Source: Caballeronia sordidicola (GTDB lineage: Bacteria; Pseudomonadota; Gammaproteobacteria; Burkholderiales; Burkholderiaceae). Taken from it: a DNA stretch of 64,000 nt. Shown here piece by piece: positions 8,949-18,515 of this stretch. The translations under genes were made by a program, and so were the position numbers. Location: assembly GCF_000729995.1 (NCBI RefSeq), contig NZ_JNFG01000014.1, positions 1-64,000 of the forward strand, read 5' to 3'. The notes under the pieces are model-generated. The model was not told where the DNA came from. It saw nothing but the letters and a program-made list of their open reading frames with translations, and ran no database searches. Numbering within the stretch: the first letter of the stretch is position 1; every line of letters begins with the position of its first letter.

Positions 8949-9734
8949 TCAAGCCGCTGGAATCACCTTACCCGTATAGACGACCGGGCCGGTCGGCCCA
9001 TTCGGATTCGGCGATCCGCCGACAGGCTCCACGGACACAGCCAGTATTGGATACGCATTCACATAAGCCGCCTTGAATCGCGCGGTCCCCCCGACTGGGA
9101 GCACGCCGAGCGAAACCGGGTGCCCTTCCTTGGGCAGGCCCCAGAGCTGCATGGACTTGTCGGATGGATCCGACGAGCCGCTCAAACGCCGCACGGTGAC
9201 TTCGGAAGTCCGATCGTCCCACGTCACCAGCATCCTCGCGTTCGACTTGTCATCGGCAAGCGTAGCCACATAACCAATCCGCGGTTCCTCAGCGACTTGC
9301 GGCGCGGGCACGGGGGCAGGAACGGGCGCGACGGTAGACAGCTCGCGAATGGACACGACGAGCGCAATCGCCGCGATGGCCGTGGCGGCGATCGACCAGC
9401 TGCGCCAGAACGAGAGGTTTTCGAACCAGTTCGGCTTTGGTCGAGTAACCGGGGCAGCAGACGGAACCGGCCGGGCGGCCACCGCATCGCGCCGGGCGTT
9501 CACCAGATTCAGGCGCCGCTCGATAGCCGGCCAGATCTCCGGCGGCGGCGCGACTGCGGCCCCGAGCTCGGTCATGGCCTCCAGCCGCAAACGCCAGGTT
9601 TCGACGGCCAGGCGAATCGCCGGATCGTGCTGCGAAATAGCTTCAAACCGTCTTCGCGACCCCCCGCGCAACACGCCGAGCGTGTACTCGGCAGCAAGCT
9701 GATCGACCAGGCCTGCGTATCGATGCAGATCCAT
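8949..9734 (-). CDS. Anti-sigma factor, RskA (anti-sigma-K) type
   Basis: 261 aa single-pass inner membrane protein. The cytoplasmic N-terminus (HRYAGLVDQLAAEYTLGVL) is the sigma-binding anti-sigma domain. One transmembrane helix lies at about residues 112-129 (WSIAATAIAAIALVVSI), and the periplasmic C-terminal RskA domain covers about residues 150-261. The ATG at 9734 overlaps the sigma stop codon by one base (TGATG), which is typical translational coupling and supports this start over the track-longer one. It is expected to hold the ECF factor inactive until an envelope signal triggers release or proteolysis. The signal is not deducible here. Confidence 0.92.
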   Translation of the reverse strand: MDLHRYAGLVDQLAAEYTLGVLRGGSRRRFEAISQHDPAIRLAVETWRLRLEAMTELGAAVAPPPEIWPAIERRLNLVNARRDAVAARPVPSAAPVTRPKPNWFENLSFWRSWSIAATAIAAIALVVSIRELSTVAPVPAPVPAPQVAEEPRIGYVATLADDKSNARMLVTWDDRTSEVTVRRLSGSSDPSDKSMQLWGLPKEGHPVSLGVLPVGGTARFKAAYVNAYPILAVSVEPVGGSPNPNGPTGPVVYTGKVIPAA

Positions 9735-10318
9735 CACAGACCTCCCAGGCACGTTTTAAGTTTTTCGAGGCCGCGCCGAATCCACGACTTCACTGTGCCA
9801 AGCGGTACTTTCAAGACATCGGCCACTTCGCTGTGGCTCTGGTCGCGCAGATAGGCAAGCGCCACGGCCTGTCGCTGATTCGCTTCGAGCCGCGCCATGC
9901 AGATGGCGAGTTGCCGCGCTTCCTGGCTCATCAACATCTGCTCGGAGGGATCTGCCTCGTTTGCCGGCAAGGTATCGTCCAACGCATCGCTCCATTCTGT
10001 TTCGGCGCTTGCCCCGTTGGCCTTTTGCCGCCGCAAATAATCGAGAGCCCGGTTGCGGACAATCGCCGCCATCCAGGTCATCGGCGCGGACAGGCCGGCT
10101 TTGTAGTCGCCCGCGTATCGCCAGATATTGACGAACGCGTCCTGCAAAACTTCTTCGGCCCACTCACGCTTCACCAATATACGAAGCGCGAGGCCAAACA
10201 GTTTCGAGGAAGTTAAATCGTAGAGCGCGCGCAACGCGGCGGCATCTTCGCTGGCGACACGATCGAGTAGTTGCACGAGGGTGTCGGGAGTCGGGTCGTG
10301 GGGGAGTGTCGTTGTCAT
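9734..10318 (-). CDS. ECF-family RNA polymerase sigma factor (SigK-like)
   Basis: 194 aa with the two domains of ECF sigma factors. Region 2 runs from about residue 25 to 95 (LYDLTSSKLFGLAL through RNRALDYLRR). Region 4 covers about 130-190, with the HTH in HSEVADVLKVPLGTVKSWIRRGLEKLK. It directs RNA polymerase to a small stress regulon, probably including its own operon. The next gene is its membrane anti-sigma factor, translationally coupled. A 14-bp perfect palindrome about 70-80 nt upstream (10387-10400) may be part of its promoter region. Pairing with an RskA-type protein points to the SigK group rather than RpoE/RseA. Confidence 0.93.
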   Translation of the reverse strand: MTTTLPHDPTPDTLVQLLDRVASEDAAALRALYDLTSSKLFGLALRILVKREWAEEVLQDAFVNIWRYAGDYKAGLSAPMTWMAAIVRNRALDYLRRQKANGASAETEWSDALDDTLPANEADPSEQMLMSQEARQLAICMARLEANQRQAVALAYLRDQSHSEVADVLKVPLGTVKSWIRRGLEKLKTCLGGL

Positions 10319-10707
10319 GGGACCGGTCGGGTGGGCGACGCGATTGATCTTACCGAAATAGTCGATACGAACCGCGCAGGTTTTTTTGCATCCGGATGCA
10401 TCCGTTTTGCTTGCGCCTACGTAACAACGGATACGAGCCTCGTAGCGCGCGAAATAATCAGGCGCAGCACGCGAAGTTCACCATGTGTCCCCGTTCTCCT
10501 CCGGCCCTGCCGGGGAGAAGCGGCTTTGCCCGGCCGGCCAGGTCGGGCATTTTTTTGGGCTATCGATTCAGAAGCGTGCCGATAGTCGAGGTTCGTGTGC
10601 CTTACGCGTATGCGTCCGCGTTCGCCGGTGGTCATCGTTTTGAGCGGCCCGCGGTACCTGACTAGCGTCACCGTCCTCGAGGGAGCACGTGGACAGGCGT
10701 CGTCCAG
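10319..10707. other. Intergenic region between the ECF sigma gene and the XRE regulator gene
   Basis: 389 bases with no convincing CDS. The left part must hold the sigma-factor promoter and contains the palindrome TGCATCCGGATGCA (10387-10400). The middle has two strong hairpins, the second followed by seven T on the plus strand (10494-10556, listed separately). The right part shows nothing recognised. Confidence 0.7.
10494..10556 (+). ncRNA. Candidate small RNA 3' end: hairpin plus orphan intrinsic terminator
   Basis: Hairpin 1 pairs TTCTCC-CCGG (10494-10504, one bulged T) with CCGG-GGAGAA (10510-10519). Hairpin 2 pairs TGCCCG (10527-10532) with CGGGCA (10544-10549) and is followed by T7 (10550-10556). 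No plus-strand gene lies upstream, so the terminator has no obvious owner. No good promoter was found, so the 5' end is undefined. Confidence 0.3.
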
Positions 10708-11559
10708 CTACTCTCGGGTGCGTTCCGTCACGTCAGAGCCCACCAGCATCACTAACTTCAAATCCTCCCGATGCGCCGGCTTGAACGTAATCTGGTCGAA
10801 CACCAGGCGTCCGCGGGTTGGATGATTGAATTCCCGCGTACCGCCTTCCCGTTCGCCGACGTCCTGCGACGCCCAAAAACGCGCGAACGCATCGCTGGCG
10901 GCACTGAGCGAATCGATCAGCGCTCGCGTGGGAGCATCGTTCAGATGGCGGATCGAATCCGCCCGGAACTCCGCTACCAGCCTTCGCGCGCGCGTCTCCC
11001 AATCGACGATCAAGCTCTGCGCCCCCGGCGCTGTAAATGTGAAGCTAAGCAGATTACGGTCCTGAACGCCGTCCAGCCAGCCGACGAATAATTCCGCTGC
11101 GCGCGCGTTCCAGCGCAACGCGTTCCACTGCCGGTCGAGGACGTAGGCGGGTGCGTCGATCAGTTCCACCGATTTCAGCAGCGCAGCCGGCGCGTCCTGT
11201 GCCGCCGGATCGGGTTCGGCGGGGTCTCGCTGGGCGGCTAGTTCGAAGAGATAAGCGCGTTCGGCCCGTGATAACTGCAACGCCACGGCGATGCGCGCAA
11301 GCGCGTCGGCGGACGCGGACACTGGCCGTCCCTGTTCGATCCACGTGTACCAGGTCGGGCTGACGCCGCACAATTGGGCGACTTCTTCTCGCCGCAACCC
11401 GGGCGTGCGGCGGCGCGGGCCGGGCGGCAAGCCGACGGCCATGGGCGACAGCCGCTCCCGATGTGCGCGAATGAAGTCGCCAAGCGCGCGGGCTGGCGTG
11501 GCGTCGAGTGGCGGGGCAGCGTCGGTTTTGCTGGCGGTGGCGGTGGGTGACAAGGGCAT
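10708..11559 (-). CDS. XRE-family transcriptional regulator with MmyB-like ligand-binding domain
   Basis: 283 aa. The N-terminal helix-turn-helix covers about residues 22-85, with LGDFIRAHRERLSP, RRTPGLRREEVAQLCGVS and TWYTWIEQGR, a signature of this actinobacterial/proteobacterial group. The C-terminal 170 residues are a MmyB/PAS-like sensor (PAYVLDRQWNALRWN, FVGWL, then LVFDQITFKPA). It is a cytoplasmic DNA-binding protein; targets of relatives are often neighbouring oxidoreductases, but none is adjacent here. The frame is open to 11880, but a promoter with a TSS expected near 11608 rules out starts upstream, leaving ATG 11559. No clear Shine-Dalgarno is visible. A 16-bp palindrome over the -35 box suggests autoregulation. 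Confidence 0.88.
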   Translation of the reverse strand: MPLSPTATASKTDAAPPLDATPARALGDFIRAHRERLSPMAVGLPPGPRRRTPGLRREEVAQLCGVSPTWYTWIEQGRPVSASADALARIAVALQLSRAERAYLFELAAQRDPAEPDPAAQDAPAALLKSVELIDAPAYVLDRQWNALRWNARAAELFVGWLDGVQDRNLLSFTFTAPGAQSLIVDWETRARRLVAEFRADSIRHLNDAPTRALIDSLSAASDAFARFWASQDVGEREGGTREFNHPTRGRLVFDQITFKPAHREDLKLVMLVGSDVTERTRE

Positions 11560-11614
11560 GGGGCTTAATACGTACGATGAAAAATCTGACGGCGGTTCAG
11601 GTAGTGTGGATACC

Positions 11615-11645
11615 AGAATAACCGCGCAACTTGTACCGGTACAAG
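11615..11645 (-). promoter_or_regulatory. Promoter with overlapping 16-bp palindromic operator, XRE regulator gene
   Basis: On the minus strand, TTGTAC (11644-11639) and TATTCT (11620-11615) are spaced by 18 nt, a good sigma-70 promoter directed at the regulator gene. The perfect palindrome CTTGTACCGGTACAAG occupies 11630-11645 and contains the whole -35 hexamer. A repressor bound there would block RNA polymerase, so negative autoregulation is a reasonable inference. Confidence 0.65.
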
Positions 11646-11857
11646 AGGGGGCCCATTGTAGCGGTGCGGCAGGTAGGAAAATACTGACGAAAACGAGTAG
11701 CGATGAAGAGGCGCGGTGAGCAAGCTGCCGGCACGCCCGGTTCTCCGCGGTCATGATCGTCGCTCTGATTCGACGAGGCTTTGCCGCGGAAGTACACCGC
11801 ACATCAAATGCGCCAACGCCCCGACGCCCCGACGCTTGACCCTCGGACAGGCAATGA

Positions 11858-11891
11858 AAAAAGCCGGCTGTGACGTACACAAGCCGGCTTT
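11858..11891 (-). terminator. ppc terminator
   Basis: Stem AAAGCCGGCT (about 11860-11869) with AGCCGGCTTT (11882-11891), 12-nt loop. On the minus strand the stem is followed by T-rich sequence (the A-run at 11857-11862). It lies 33 nt past the ppc stop codon. Confidence 0.85.
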
Positions 11892-11923
11892 ATCGATGAA
11901 ACGATCATGTTGCTATTGCTGGA

Positions 11924-14900
11924 TCACCCCGTATTACGCAACCCCGCCGCAATCCCATTAATCGTCAAATGAATCCCCCGTCCGAGCCGCACGTTGTCAT
12001 CCCCTGCACGATGGCGTTTCAGCAACTCCACCTGCAAGTGATTCAGCGGATCCAGATACGGGAAGCGGTTTTTAATCGACCGTGCGAGCAGCGGATTATT
12101 TGCAAGCCGCTCATTGTTCCCGGTGATCTCCGACAACACGCTCGACGTTCGCTCCCATTCCGCCACGATCCGGCCGAACACGTGCTTGCGGAGTTTTTTA
12201 TCGGTGACAAGCTGCGCGTAACGTGATGCCACCGCAATGTCCGTCTTCGCCAGCACCATGTCCATGTTCGACAGCAAATTGGCGAAGAACGGCCAGGTCT
12301 TGTGCATTTTCTTGAGCGTGCCGAGACGGCGGGTGCGTTCGGCGGCGTCGGGAGCGCTATCGAGGTAACCGGTCACCGCGCTGCCGAAGCCATACCAGCC
12401 GGTGAGAAGCAGGCGGCATTGGCCCCACGAGAAGCCCCACGGAATCGCCCGCAGATCTTCAATCTTGCGTTGCTTCGGGTCCTGCAGTTTCCGCGATGCC
12501 GGCCGGCTGCCGATGTTCAGCTCTGCAATCTCCGAGATCGGCGTTGACTCGAAGAAATACTCCTTGAAGCCGGGCGTTTCATAAACCAGCGCGCGATACG
12601 CGGCCATGGCCGAATCCGACAGCGTCTGCATGGTGGCTTCGAACAGCGGCAACTGCGCCGGGGTGTTTTCGTGCGGCAGAAGCGACGCTTCGAGCGTCGC
12701 GGCCACCACGAGTTCAAGATTGCGGCGCCCGATCTCCGCATTGCCGAACTTGCTCGCGATCACTTCGCCTTGCTCGGTCGTGCGGATCTGGCCGTCGACG
12801 GTACCCGGCGGTTGCGACAAGATTGCCTGATACGTCGGGCCGCCTCCGCGTCCGACCGTACCCCCACGGCCATGAAAGAGCCGTAGCGTGGTCTTGTGCT
12901 GCTTGAACAAGGCGACCAGCGCCAGTTCCGCCCGATACAGCTCCCAGTTCGATGTGAGAAAGCCGCCGTCCTTGTTGCTATCGGAGTAGCCGAGCATCAC
13001 TTCCTGCTCGCCGCCTTGCAGTTCGACCAGCTTGCTCACGCCCGGCAGCGCGAAAAAATCGCCCATGATGTGCGGTGCATTGCGCAAGTCGGCGATGGTT
13101 TCGAACAGCGGAATCACCATCAGGCCATCGTGCGCGGGATCTTTGGCGTGTCCCAGCCGTCCCTGCAGCAAGCCCGTTTCCTTCTGCAGCAACATCACTT
13201 CGAGCAAATCGCTGACGGTTTCCGTGTGCGAAATGATGTAGTTGCGCACCGCGCGCGTACCGAATTTCTCACGCGTCACGCGCGCCGTTTCCAGCACGCC
13301 GAGTTCGCTCTTGGCGAGATCGGAGTAATCGAAATAAGGCAGACGCAGCGGTCGCGGTTGCGCCAGTTCGCTCAGCAGCAACGCGATCTTGTCGGCTTCG
13401 GGCAGCGCGGCGTATTCGTCCTGAACGCCTGCACGTGCAAGCAGTTCCGCGATCACCGCTTCGTGGATATCCGAGCTCTGACGCAAATCGATGCTCGCCA
13501 GATGGAAGCCGAACACCTCGGCCGCGCGCGCCAGCGGCGACAAGCGCGGCGCGGACAAGTACTCGCCGTGATGCGCCGCGAGCGATTCGATCAGCACGTT
13601 GAGGTCTGCGCCGAATTCCGCCGCCGACGCATACGGTTTCGCCGGATGACGACTGCGCGCCGGGACCACGCCATTTCCAAGGCGCTGGTCGGCGCTTGCC
13701 ACCAGCCGTGCATACACGCCGATCAATGCACGCCGATACGGCTCATCAATACGATGCGGCGATGAATCTGGCGATGCATCGGCAAGTGTCTTCAGTGCAT
13801 CGCTCGCGCCGGCCAGCAAATGCGACACCGACAATTCCGCGCCCAGCTTGTGAACCTGCTCGAGATAATGTTCGAAGATCACCGTGGCCTGGCGCGTGAT
13901 GGCGTGCACTAGCGTAGGTGCGGTGACGTTCGGATTGCCGTCGCGGTCCCCGCCAATCCAACTACCCATTTGCAGGAACGGCGGCAGGCGCGCGGGCAGG
14001 CCGTGCTCGGCCAGCGCGCCTTCGATATCGGCGTAAAGCGCAGGGATCTCTTCGAGAAACGTCGCGTGGTAATACGAAAGCGCGTTTTCAATTTCATCGG
14101 CGACGGTCAGGCGGGCGTCGCGCAGCATCCGCGTTTGCCAAAGCGACGTGACACGGGAGCGCAGCATGGCTTCGTTGTGCGCCCGTTCGCGCGCGGTCAG
14201 TTCCTGATCGCGCTCGGCCAGCAGCCGCGCGACTTCGTGCTGCGCATCCAGGATGCTCTTGCGCGAGACTTCGGTCGGGTGGGCGGTCAGCACGGGAACG
14301 ATGAGCGCGTTATCGAAGAATTTTTGCAGCGTCGCTTTCGCCGACTTCGCATTCTTCGCATTCGGGCTCGCCTTCAGGCGTTCGATGGCATAGGCCATCG
14401 TGCCGGGCTGCGGCGCGGAACCGGCGAGCGCGTGAATCCGGCGGCGCCGGTTGTGATGCCGGTCCTCGGCAATATTCGCAAGATGCGAGAAGTAGCTGAA
14501 CGCGCGCACAACGCTCACCGTCTGCTCGGGCGAGAGCGATTTCAAGCGTTTTTCAAGCGTCTGCGACGCCTCGTTGTCTTCCTCGCGACGAAACTTCACA
14601 GCCGTCTGACGAATCGTTTCCACGACATCGAACACCTCGTCGCCTTCCTGCTCGCGCACCACGTCGCCGAGCAGGCGGCCGAGATAGCGGATGTCTTCGA
14701 AGAGCGGATGGTCCTTGATGTCGCGCGTGCGCGAGGGCGCTTTGTCGGCTTTGCCAACGGGTGCGGCGGCAGCGCGGCCGTTCGTCACGCGTTTGCTGGT
14801 CTTGGCCGCAGCCGTTTTTTTCACGGAGGTGGCGGTTTGGGACACCTTGGCGACCGTGGCCGCGCGGCTACGTACGGCGGGAGCCGTACCGGGGGCCGTA

Positions 14901-14980
14901 GCGGGGGCGGCGGAAGAAGCATCCTTCGATACAGCGTTGCGGCGGGGGCGGGCGTTGCGCGCCGATCCGGGAGACGTCAC
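11924..14980 (-). CDS. ppc: Phosphoenolpyruvate carboxylase
   Basis: 1018 aa. It carboxylates PEP to oxaloacetate, replenishing the TCA cycle. The catalytic motifs are intact: [13 protein letters not shown] (substrate His), [16 protein letters not shown], and [19 protein letters not shown]. The C-terminus ends in the expected [12 protein letters not shown]. The N-terminal 100 or so residues are a low-complexity Ala/Thr/Lys/Arg-rich extension absent from E. coli Ppc (883 aa) but usual in Burkholderia. I chose GTG 14980 because AGAGGAATTCAAC provides a clear Shine-Dalgarno just upstream; the frame is open further to 15190. Monocistronic, with its own terminator. Confidence 0.96.
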   Translation of the reverse strand: MTSPGSARNARPRRNAVSKDASSAAPATAPGTAPAVRSRAATVAKVSQTATSVKKTAAAKTSKRVTNGRAAAAPVGKADKAPSRTRDIKDHPLFEDIRYLGRLLGDVVREQEGDEVFDVVETIRQTAVKFRREEDNEASQTLEKRLKSLSPEQTVSVVRAFSYFSHLANIAEDRHHNRRRRIHALAGSAPQPGTMAYAIERLKASPNAKNAKSAKATLQKFFDNALIVPVLTAHPTEVSRKSILDAQHEVARLLAERDQELTARERAHNEAMLRSRVTSLWQTRMLRDARLTVADEIENALSYYHATFLEEIPALYADIEGALAEHGLPARLPPFLQMGSWIGGDRDGNPNVTAPTLVHAITRQATVIFEHYLEQVHKLGAELSVSHLLAGASDALKTLADASPDSSPHRIDEPYRRALIGVYARLVASADQRLGNGVVPARSRHPAKPYASAAEFGADLNVLIESLAAHHGEYLSAPRLSPLARAAEVFGFHLASIDLRQSSDIHEAVIAELLARAGVQDEYAALPEADKIALLLSELAQPRPLRLPYFDYSDLAKSELGVLETARVTREKFGTRAVRNYIISHTETVSDLLEVMLLQKETGLLQGRLGHAKDPAHDGLMVIPLFETIADLRNAPHIMGDFFALPGVSKLVELQGGEQEVMLGYSDSNKDGGFLTSNWELYRAELALVALFKQHKTTLRLFHGRGGTVGRGGGPTYQAILSQPPGTVDGQIRTTEQGEVIASKFGNAEIGRRNLELVVAATLEASLLPHENTPAQLPLFEATMQTLSDSAMAAYRALVYETPGFKEYFFESTPISEIAELNIGSRPASRKLQDPKQRKIEDLRAIPWGFSWGQCRLLLTGWYGFGSAVTGYLDSAPDAAERTRRLGTLKKMHKTWPFFANLLSNMDMVLAKTDIAVASRYAQLVTDKKLRKHVFGRIVAEWERTSSVLSEITGNNERLANNPLLARSIKNRFPYLDPLNHLQVELLKRHRAGDDNVRLGRGIHLTINGIAAGLRNTG

Positions 14981-15327
14981 GTTGAATTCCTCTTGAAAAC
15001 CAGAGACAGGATACCGAGGCGGCCGGGCGCCGAAAGTACAAAAAGGGCGCGAGACCGCCGGCCGGTGCGACGTTCGACTGCTTTGCCATGCCTGACTACA
15101 CCGTAGCGGATGGAACCCGAGATGGCGAAGGCGCCCTGCCGCGGTCACGCGATAAAATGCGTGCCCCGGCGATGCCGCGCGCTGCGGCACACCCTTGCTG
15201 TCTCCGTCCTGCCGCCTTGCTCGAAGCCCGTGCCGTGGCGCTCGGGCGCGGGGAACGACTGTAATTGGGCAATGGCGTGCGTGCTACCATTGTTTGTTAT
15301 CCATCCCGTCATCCGATTGACTTTGCA
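14981..15327. other. Divergent intergenic region between ppc and hemC
   Basis: 347 bases. It must carry the ppc promoter (minus) and the hemC promoter (plus). I see the ppc Shine-Dalgarno next to 14980 and an AT-richer patch at 15280-15310 just before hemC. No clean -35/-10 pair, repeat or small gene was found. Confidence 0.6.
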
Positions 15328-16329
15328 ATGAACTTCGAGACGCCTTCCACGCCACCGCCCGACACTCTGGTCATTGCCTCGCGGGAAAGCCGTCTAGCCA
15401 TGTGGCAGGCTGAGCACGTGCGGTTTGCGCTGCACAAATTATATCCATCTTGCGACGTCAAAATCCTCGGAATGACGACACGCGGCGATCAGATTCTCGA
15501 CCGGACCTTATCGAAGGTCGGCGGCAAGGGCCTGTTCGTCAAGGAACTGGAAGCCGCGCTGGCCGACGGCCGCGCCGACCTGGCCGTGCATTCGCTCAAA
15601 GACGTGCCCATGGAACTGCCCGAGGGTTTCACGCTGAGCACGATCCTCGAACGCGAAGATCCTCGCGATGCCTTCGTCTCGCCGCACTATGCATCGCTCG
15701 AGGAACTGCCTGAAGGAAGCATTGTGGGGACGTCCAGCTTGCGTCGCGAAGCCATGCTGCGCATGCAGTTCCCTCATCTCGATGTCCGTCCGTTGCGCGG
15801 TAACCTCGATACCCGGCTCGGCAAACTTGATCGCGGTGATTATGCGGCAATCATCCTGGCCGCCGCCGGGTTGAAACGCCTTGGCCTCGAGTCACGGATT
15901 CGGGCCAGTTTGCCGGTCGAAATCAGCCTGCCGGCTGCAGGGCAGGGCGCGCTGGGTATCGAGATTTGCTCCGGTCGCGACAATCTTGCCGCGTGGCTCG
16001 CGCCCTTGCACCATGAAGCGACAGCCTCCGCTGTCGAAGCTGAACGGATGGTGTCGCGCTCGCTCGGCGGCAGTTGCGAAGTGCCGCTCGCCGCCTATGC
16101 GGACTGGCGAGATGGCGTGCTGCATCTGCGCGGGTGTGTATCGACCGTCGACGGCACGCGGGTCTTGCGCGCCGAAGGCTCCGCCCAGGCCGCTGACGTA
16201 CAGGCTGCGCTGGACCTCGGCAGCCGCGTGTCCGCCGAACTCGAAGCGCAGGGAGCAATGGATATCGTCCGTGAGTTGAGCACCGCGAGCGGCGCGCGTA
16301 TTCCTCCTGCTGCAACGCCCGCCGACTGA
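15328..16329 (+). CDS. hemC: Hydroxymethylbilane synthase (porphobilinogen deaminase)
   Basis: 333 aa. It polymerises four porphobilinogens into hydroxymethylbilane in tetrapyrrole synthesis. Family features are visible: [16 protein letters not shown] at the N-terminus, the active-site region [16 protein letters not shown]-like [12 protein letters not shown], and the dipyrromethane-cofactor cysteine in [11 protein letters not shown] at Cys250. ATG 15328 gives the family N-terminus; the longer frame from 15265 is not conserved-looking. The stop codon overlaps the start of hemDX by one base (TGATG), so the two are co-translated in a heme operon with hemY. Confidence 0.97.
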   Translation: MNFETPSTPPPDTLVIASRESRLAMWQAEHVRFALHKLYPSCDVKILGMTTRGDQILDRTLSKVGGKGLFVKELEAALADGRADLAVHSLKDVPMELPEGFTLSTILEREDPRDAFVSPHYASLEELPEGSIVGTSSLRREAMLRMQFPHLDVRPLRGNLDTRLGKLDRGDYAAIILAAAGLKRLGLESRIRASLPVEISLPAAGQGALGIEICSGRDNLAAWLAPLHHEATASAVEAERMVSRSLGGSCEVPLAAYADWRDGVLHLRGCVSTVDGTRVLRAEGSAQAADVQAALDLGSRVSAELEAQGAMDIVRELSTASGARIPPAATPAD

Positions 16330-18515
16330 TGGCGAGCCCTCAAGGATCTGCCCCGTCATCGGCACAAGGGCCAACGCAGCGACCGGCTGTTGTCGTCACG
16401 CGTCCTTTGGGTCAGTCGACCGTGCTGCTCGGGCTTCTGGAGCAAGCCGGTTTCGAGTCAATCGAATTTCCGCTCATCGATATCGGTCCGGTGGCCGATG
16501 CCGCGCCGCTGCATGCCGCGCTCGGCGAGCTGTACGCGCCTGCGCCGCTTGGCTTTGCGCTGGTGCTGTTCGTGTCGCCGAATGCGATCGATCACGCGTT
16601 TGCCGCGCTCAGTTCAGCGTGGCCTTTGCAGATACCGATTGGCGTAGTAGGCCCCGGTAGCGTGGCTGCGCTCGCCCGGCAAGGCGTGGCGGCACCGGCC
16701 TATACGATCATCAGTCCGGCGGCCGGCGCAACGGTGACCGAAACACCCACGGACCCTCGTTACGATTCCGAGGCGTTGCATGCGGCTATCGAAGCGCATT
16801 TCGGCCACGATGGTCTCAAGGACAAACGTGTACTGATCGTGCGCGGCGACGGTGGCCGCGAGTGGCTGGCGGACGCGCTCAGCGAAGCGGGTGCGAAAGT
16901 GGAGAAGGTCGCGGCGTACCGGCGGATCGTGCCGGAACCGTCCATGCGCGACTGGGAACGCATCCATGCACTTCTCGCAGGCGTTCCGCACGCGTGGCTG
17001 CTGACCAGCTCGGAAGGTGTGCGCAATCTTGAAGAGCTTGCCCGCGAACATCTCACCGTCGATGAAACCCTCACGCTCAAGCACGCGCCGCTCGTCACGC
17101 CGCATCCGCGTATTGCCGAGGCCGCGCGGCAAGCGGGTTTTGATAGGATTACGGTGTCCGGCGCAGGCGATGAGCGTATCGTGCAGGCGCTTGGCGGCAT
17201 CTTCGCGAAACAACAAGAACTTGAACGAGAATCCGAGGCGCAGGTTGCAAAAGCGCAGGAACATGGATACAAGGCCTCGACGGCAGCGCCGTTCAGCCAA
17301 TCCAGTCAAACCAACCAGGAGTCCGCGCCGACGGATTCCAGGCCGGCTTCAACGCCGGCTCACCAACCGGCTCAATCACGCATGACTGATTCGATCGATT
17401 CGAGTAAGAACCCCTCGCAGTCCACCACGTCAACGCCTCCGTTGCCGCCGAACACGCCGTTTACTCCTTACGAGTCTCAGCCGCCGAAACAGCGTGGTGG
17501 TGGCGGCGCGGGCACGGCGCTGCTGTGGCTGGTGCTGCTGATTGTCGTGGTGGTCGCGGGCGTGGGTGGTTTCATGCTCAACCGCAAGTTCGATCAGCGC
17601 GACACGCAATTCGCGCAACGTCTGCAAGCGAACGACACGCAAACGGCCGCATTGCGCGCACAGGCCGATGAGGCCGCGAGTTCCGTGTCAGCCATCAACA
17701 CGCAGATCATCCAGTTCCAGGGCAAACTCACCGACGCGCAGGCGCAAAGCCAGGCGCTGCAACAGCAATACCAGGATCTGGCGAGCAATCGCGATGACTG
17801 GACGCTCGCTGAAGTCGAGCAGATCCTCTCCAGCGCGAGCCAGCAGTTGCAGCTCACCGGTAATGTCCAGCTCGCGCTGTTTGCGCTGCAAAGCGCGGAC
17901 ACGCGCCTTGCAGCCACCACCGGCCCGCAGATCGTGACGATCCGCAAGGCCATCGCGCTGGACATGGACAAGCTGCACGCAACGCCGTCCACCGATCTCA
18001 CCGGACTGGCCATCAAGCTCGATACAGCAATCGATCAGATCGATTCCCTGCCGCTGGCGGGCGAAGCGCCGATCACACCGGCCACGGCCCACGCCGATAC
18101 CCCGCGCGACACGGCCGCTATCGCAGCAAAGACTGGCCAGCCGGTTTGGAAAGTGTGGCTGGAGCAGGTTGCGAGTGGTATTGGACAACAGTTGTCGAGC
18201 CTGGTGACGGTACGTCGCATCGATAACGCCGACGCCATGCTTGCATCGCCAGACGAAGGTTATTTCGTGCGCGAAAACGTAAAGCTGCGGTTGTTGTCGG
18301 CGCGCTTGTCGCTGTTGTCGCGCAGTGAACCCGCGCTCAAGTCGGATCTTCACGCCGCCGACACCGCGCTCGGCCGGTATTTCGACCAGTCCTCGGGCAA
18401 GGTCAAGGCAGTTCGTGCGCTCGTGCAGCAAGTCGATCAGGCGTCGCTCGCGGTCACCGTGCCCGATCTGAACGCGAGTCTCGCGGCCGTCCACCAGTTC
18501 AAGCGAGGCGGATGA
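16329..18515 (+). CDS. hemDX: Fused uroporphyrinogen-III synthase HemD / membrane protein HemX
   Basis: 728 aa. Residues about 15-280 are HemD, which cyclises hydroxymethylbilane to uroporphyrinogen III (starts AVVVTRPLGQ, then FVSPNAIDHAF and LLTSSEGVRNL). Residues about 290-395 are a Ser/Gln/Pro/Thr-rich linker. One transmembrane helix at about 398-420 (LLWLVLLIVVVVAGVGGF) leads into the periplasmic coiled-coil HemX domain (about 425-728). In enterobacteria these are two genes; fusion is known in Burkholderia. An in-frame ATG at 17382 (Met352) would start a free-standing HemX. The gene overlaps hemC by 1 base and hemY by 4 bases (ATGA). Confidence 0.94.
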   Translation: MASPQGSAPSSAQGPTQRPAVVVTRPLGQSTVLLGLLEQAGFESIEFPLIDIGPVADAAPLHAALGELYAPAPLGFALVLFVSPNAIDHAFAALSSAWPLQIPIGVVGPGSVAALARQGVAAPAYTIISPAAGATVTETPTDPRYDSEALHAAIEAHFGHDGLKDKRVLIVRGDGGREWLADALSEAGAKVEKVAAYRRIVPEPSMRDWERIHALLAGVPHAWLLTSSEGVRNLEELAREHLTVDETLTLKHAPLVTPHPRIAEAARQAGFDRITVSGAGDERIVQALGGIFAKQQELERESEAQVAKAQEHGYKASTAAPFSQSSQTNQESAPTDSRPASTPAHQPAQSRMTDSIDSSKNPSQSTTSTPPLPPNTPFTPYESQPPKQRGGGGAGTALLWLVLLIVVVVAGVGGFMLNRKFDQRDTQFAQRLQANDTQTAALRAQADEAASSVSAINTQIIQFQGKLTDAQAQSQALQQQYQDLASNRDDWTLAEVEQILSSASQQLQLTGNVQLALFALQSADTRLAATTGPQIVTIRKAIALDMDKLHATPSTDLTGLAIKLDTAIDQIDSLPLAGEAPITPATAHADTPRDTAAIAAKTGQPVWKVWLEQVASGIGQQLSSLVTVRRIDNADAMLASPDEGYFVRENVKLRLLSARLSLLSRSEPALKSDLHAADTALGRYFDQSSGKVKAVRALVQQVDQASLAVTVPDLNASLAAVHQFKRGG

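Larger units (their letters stand above)
11560..11923. other. Intergenic region upstream of the XRE regulator and downstream of ppc
   Basis: 364 bases. It holds the XRE promoter and palindrome (11615-11645) and the ppc terminator (11858-11891), both listed separately. Nothing else is recognised; the open frames here have no start sites or protein-like composition. Confidence 0.7.

Noticed and set aside
13970..15106. 378-codon plus-strand frame opposite ppc
   Set aside because: Antisense shadow of ppc; Arg/Gly-rich, no motifs.
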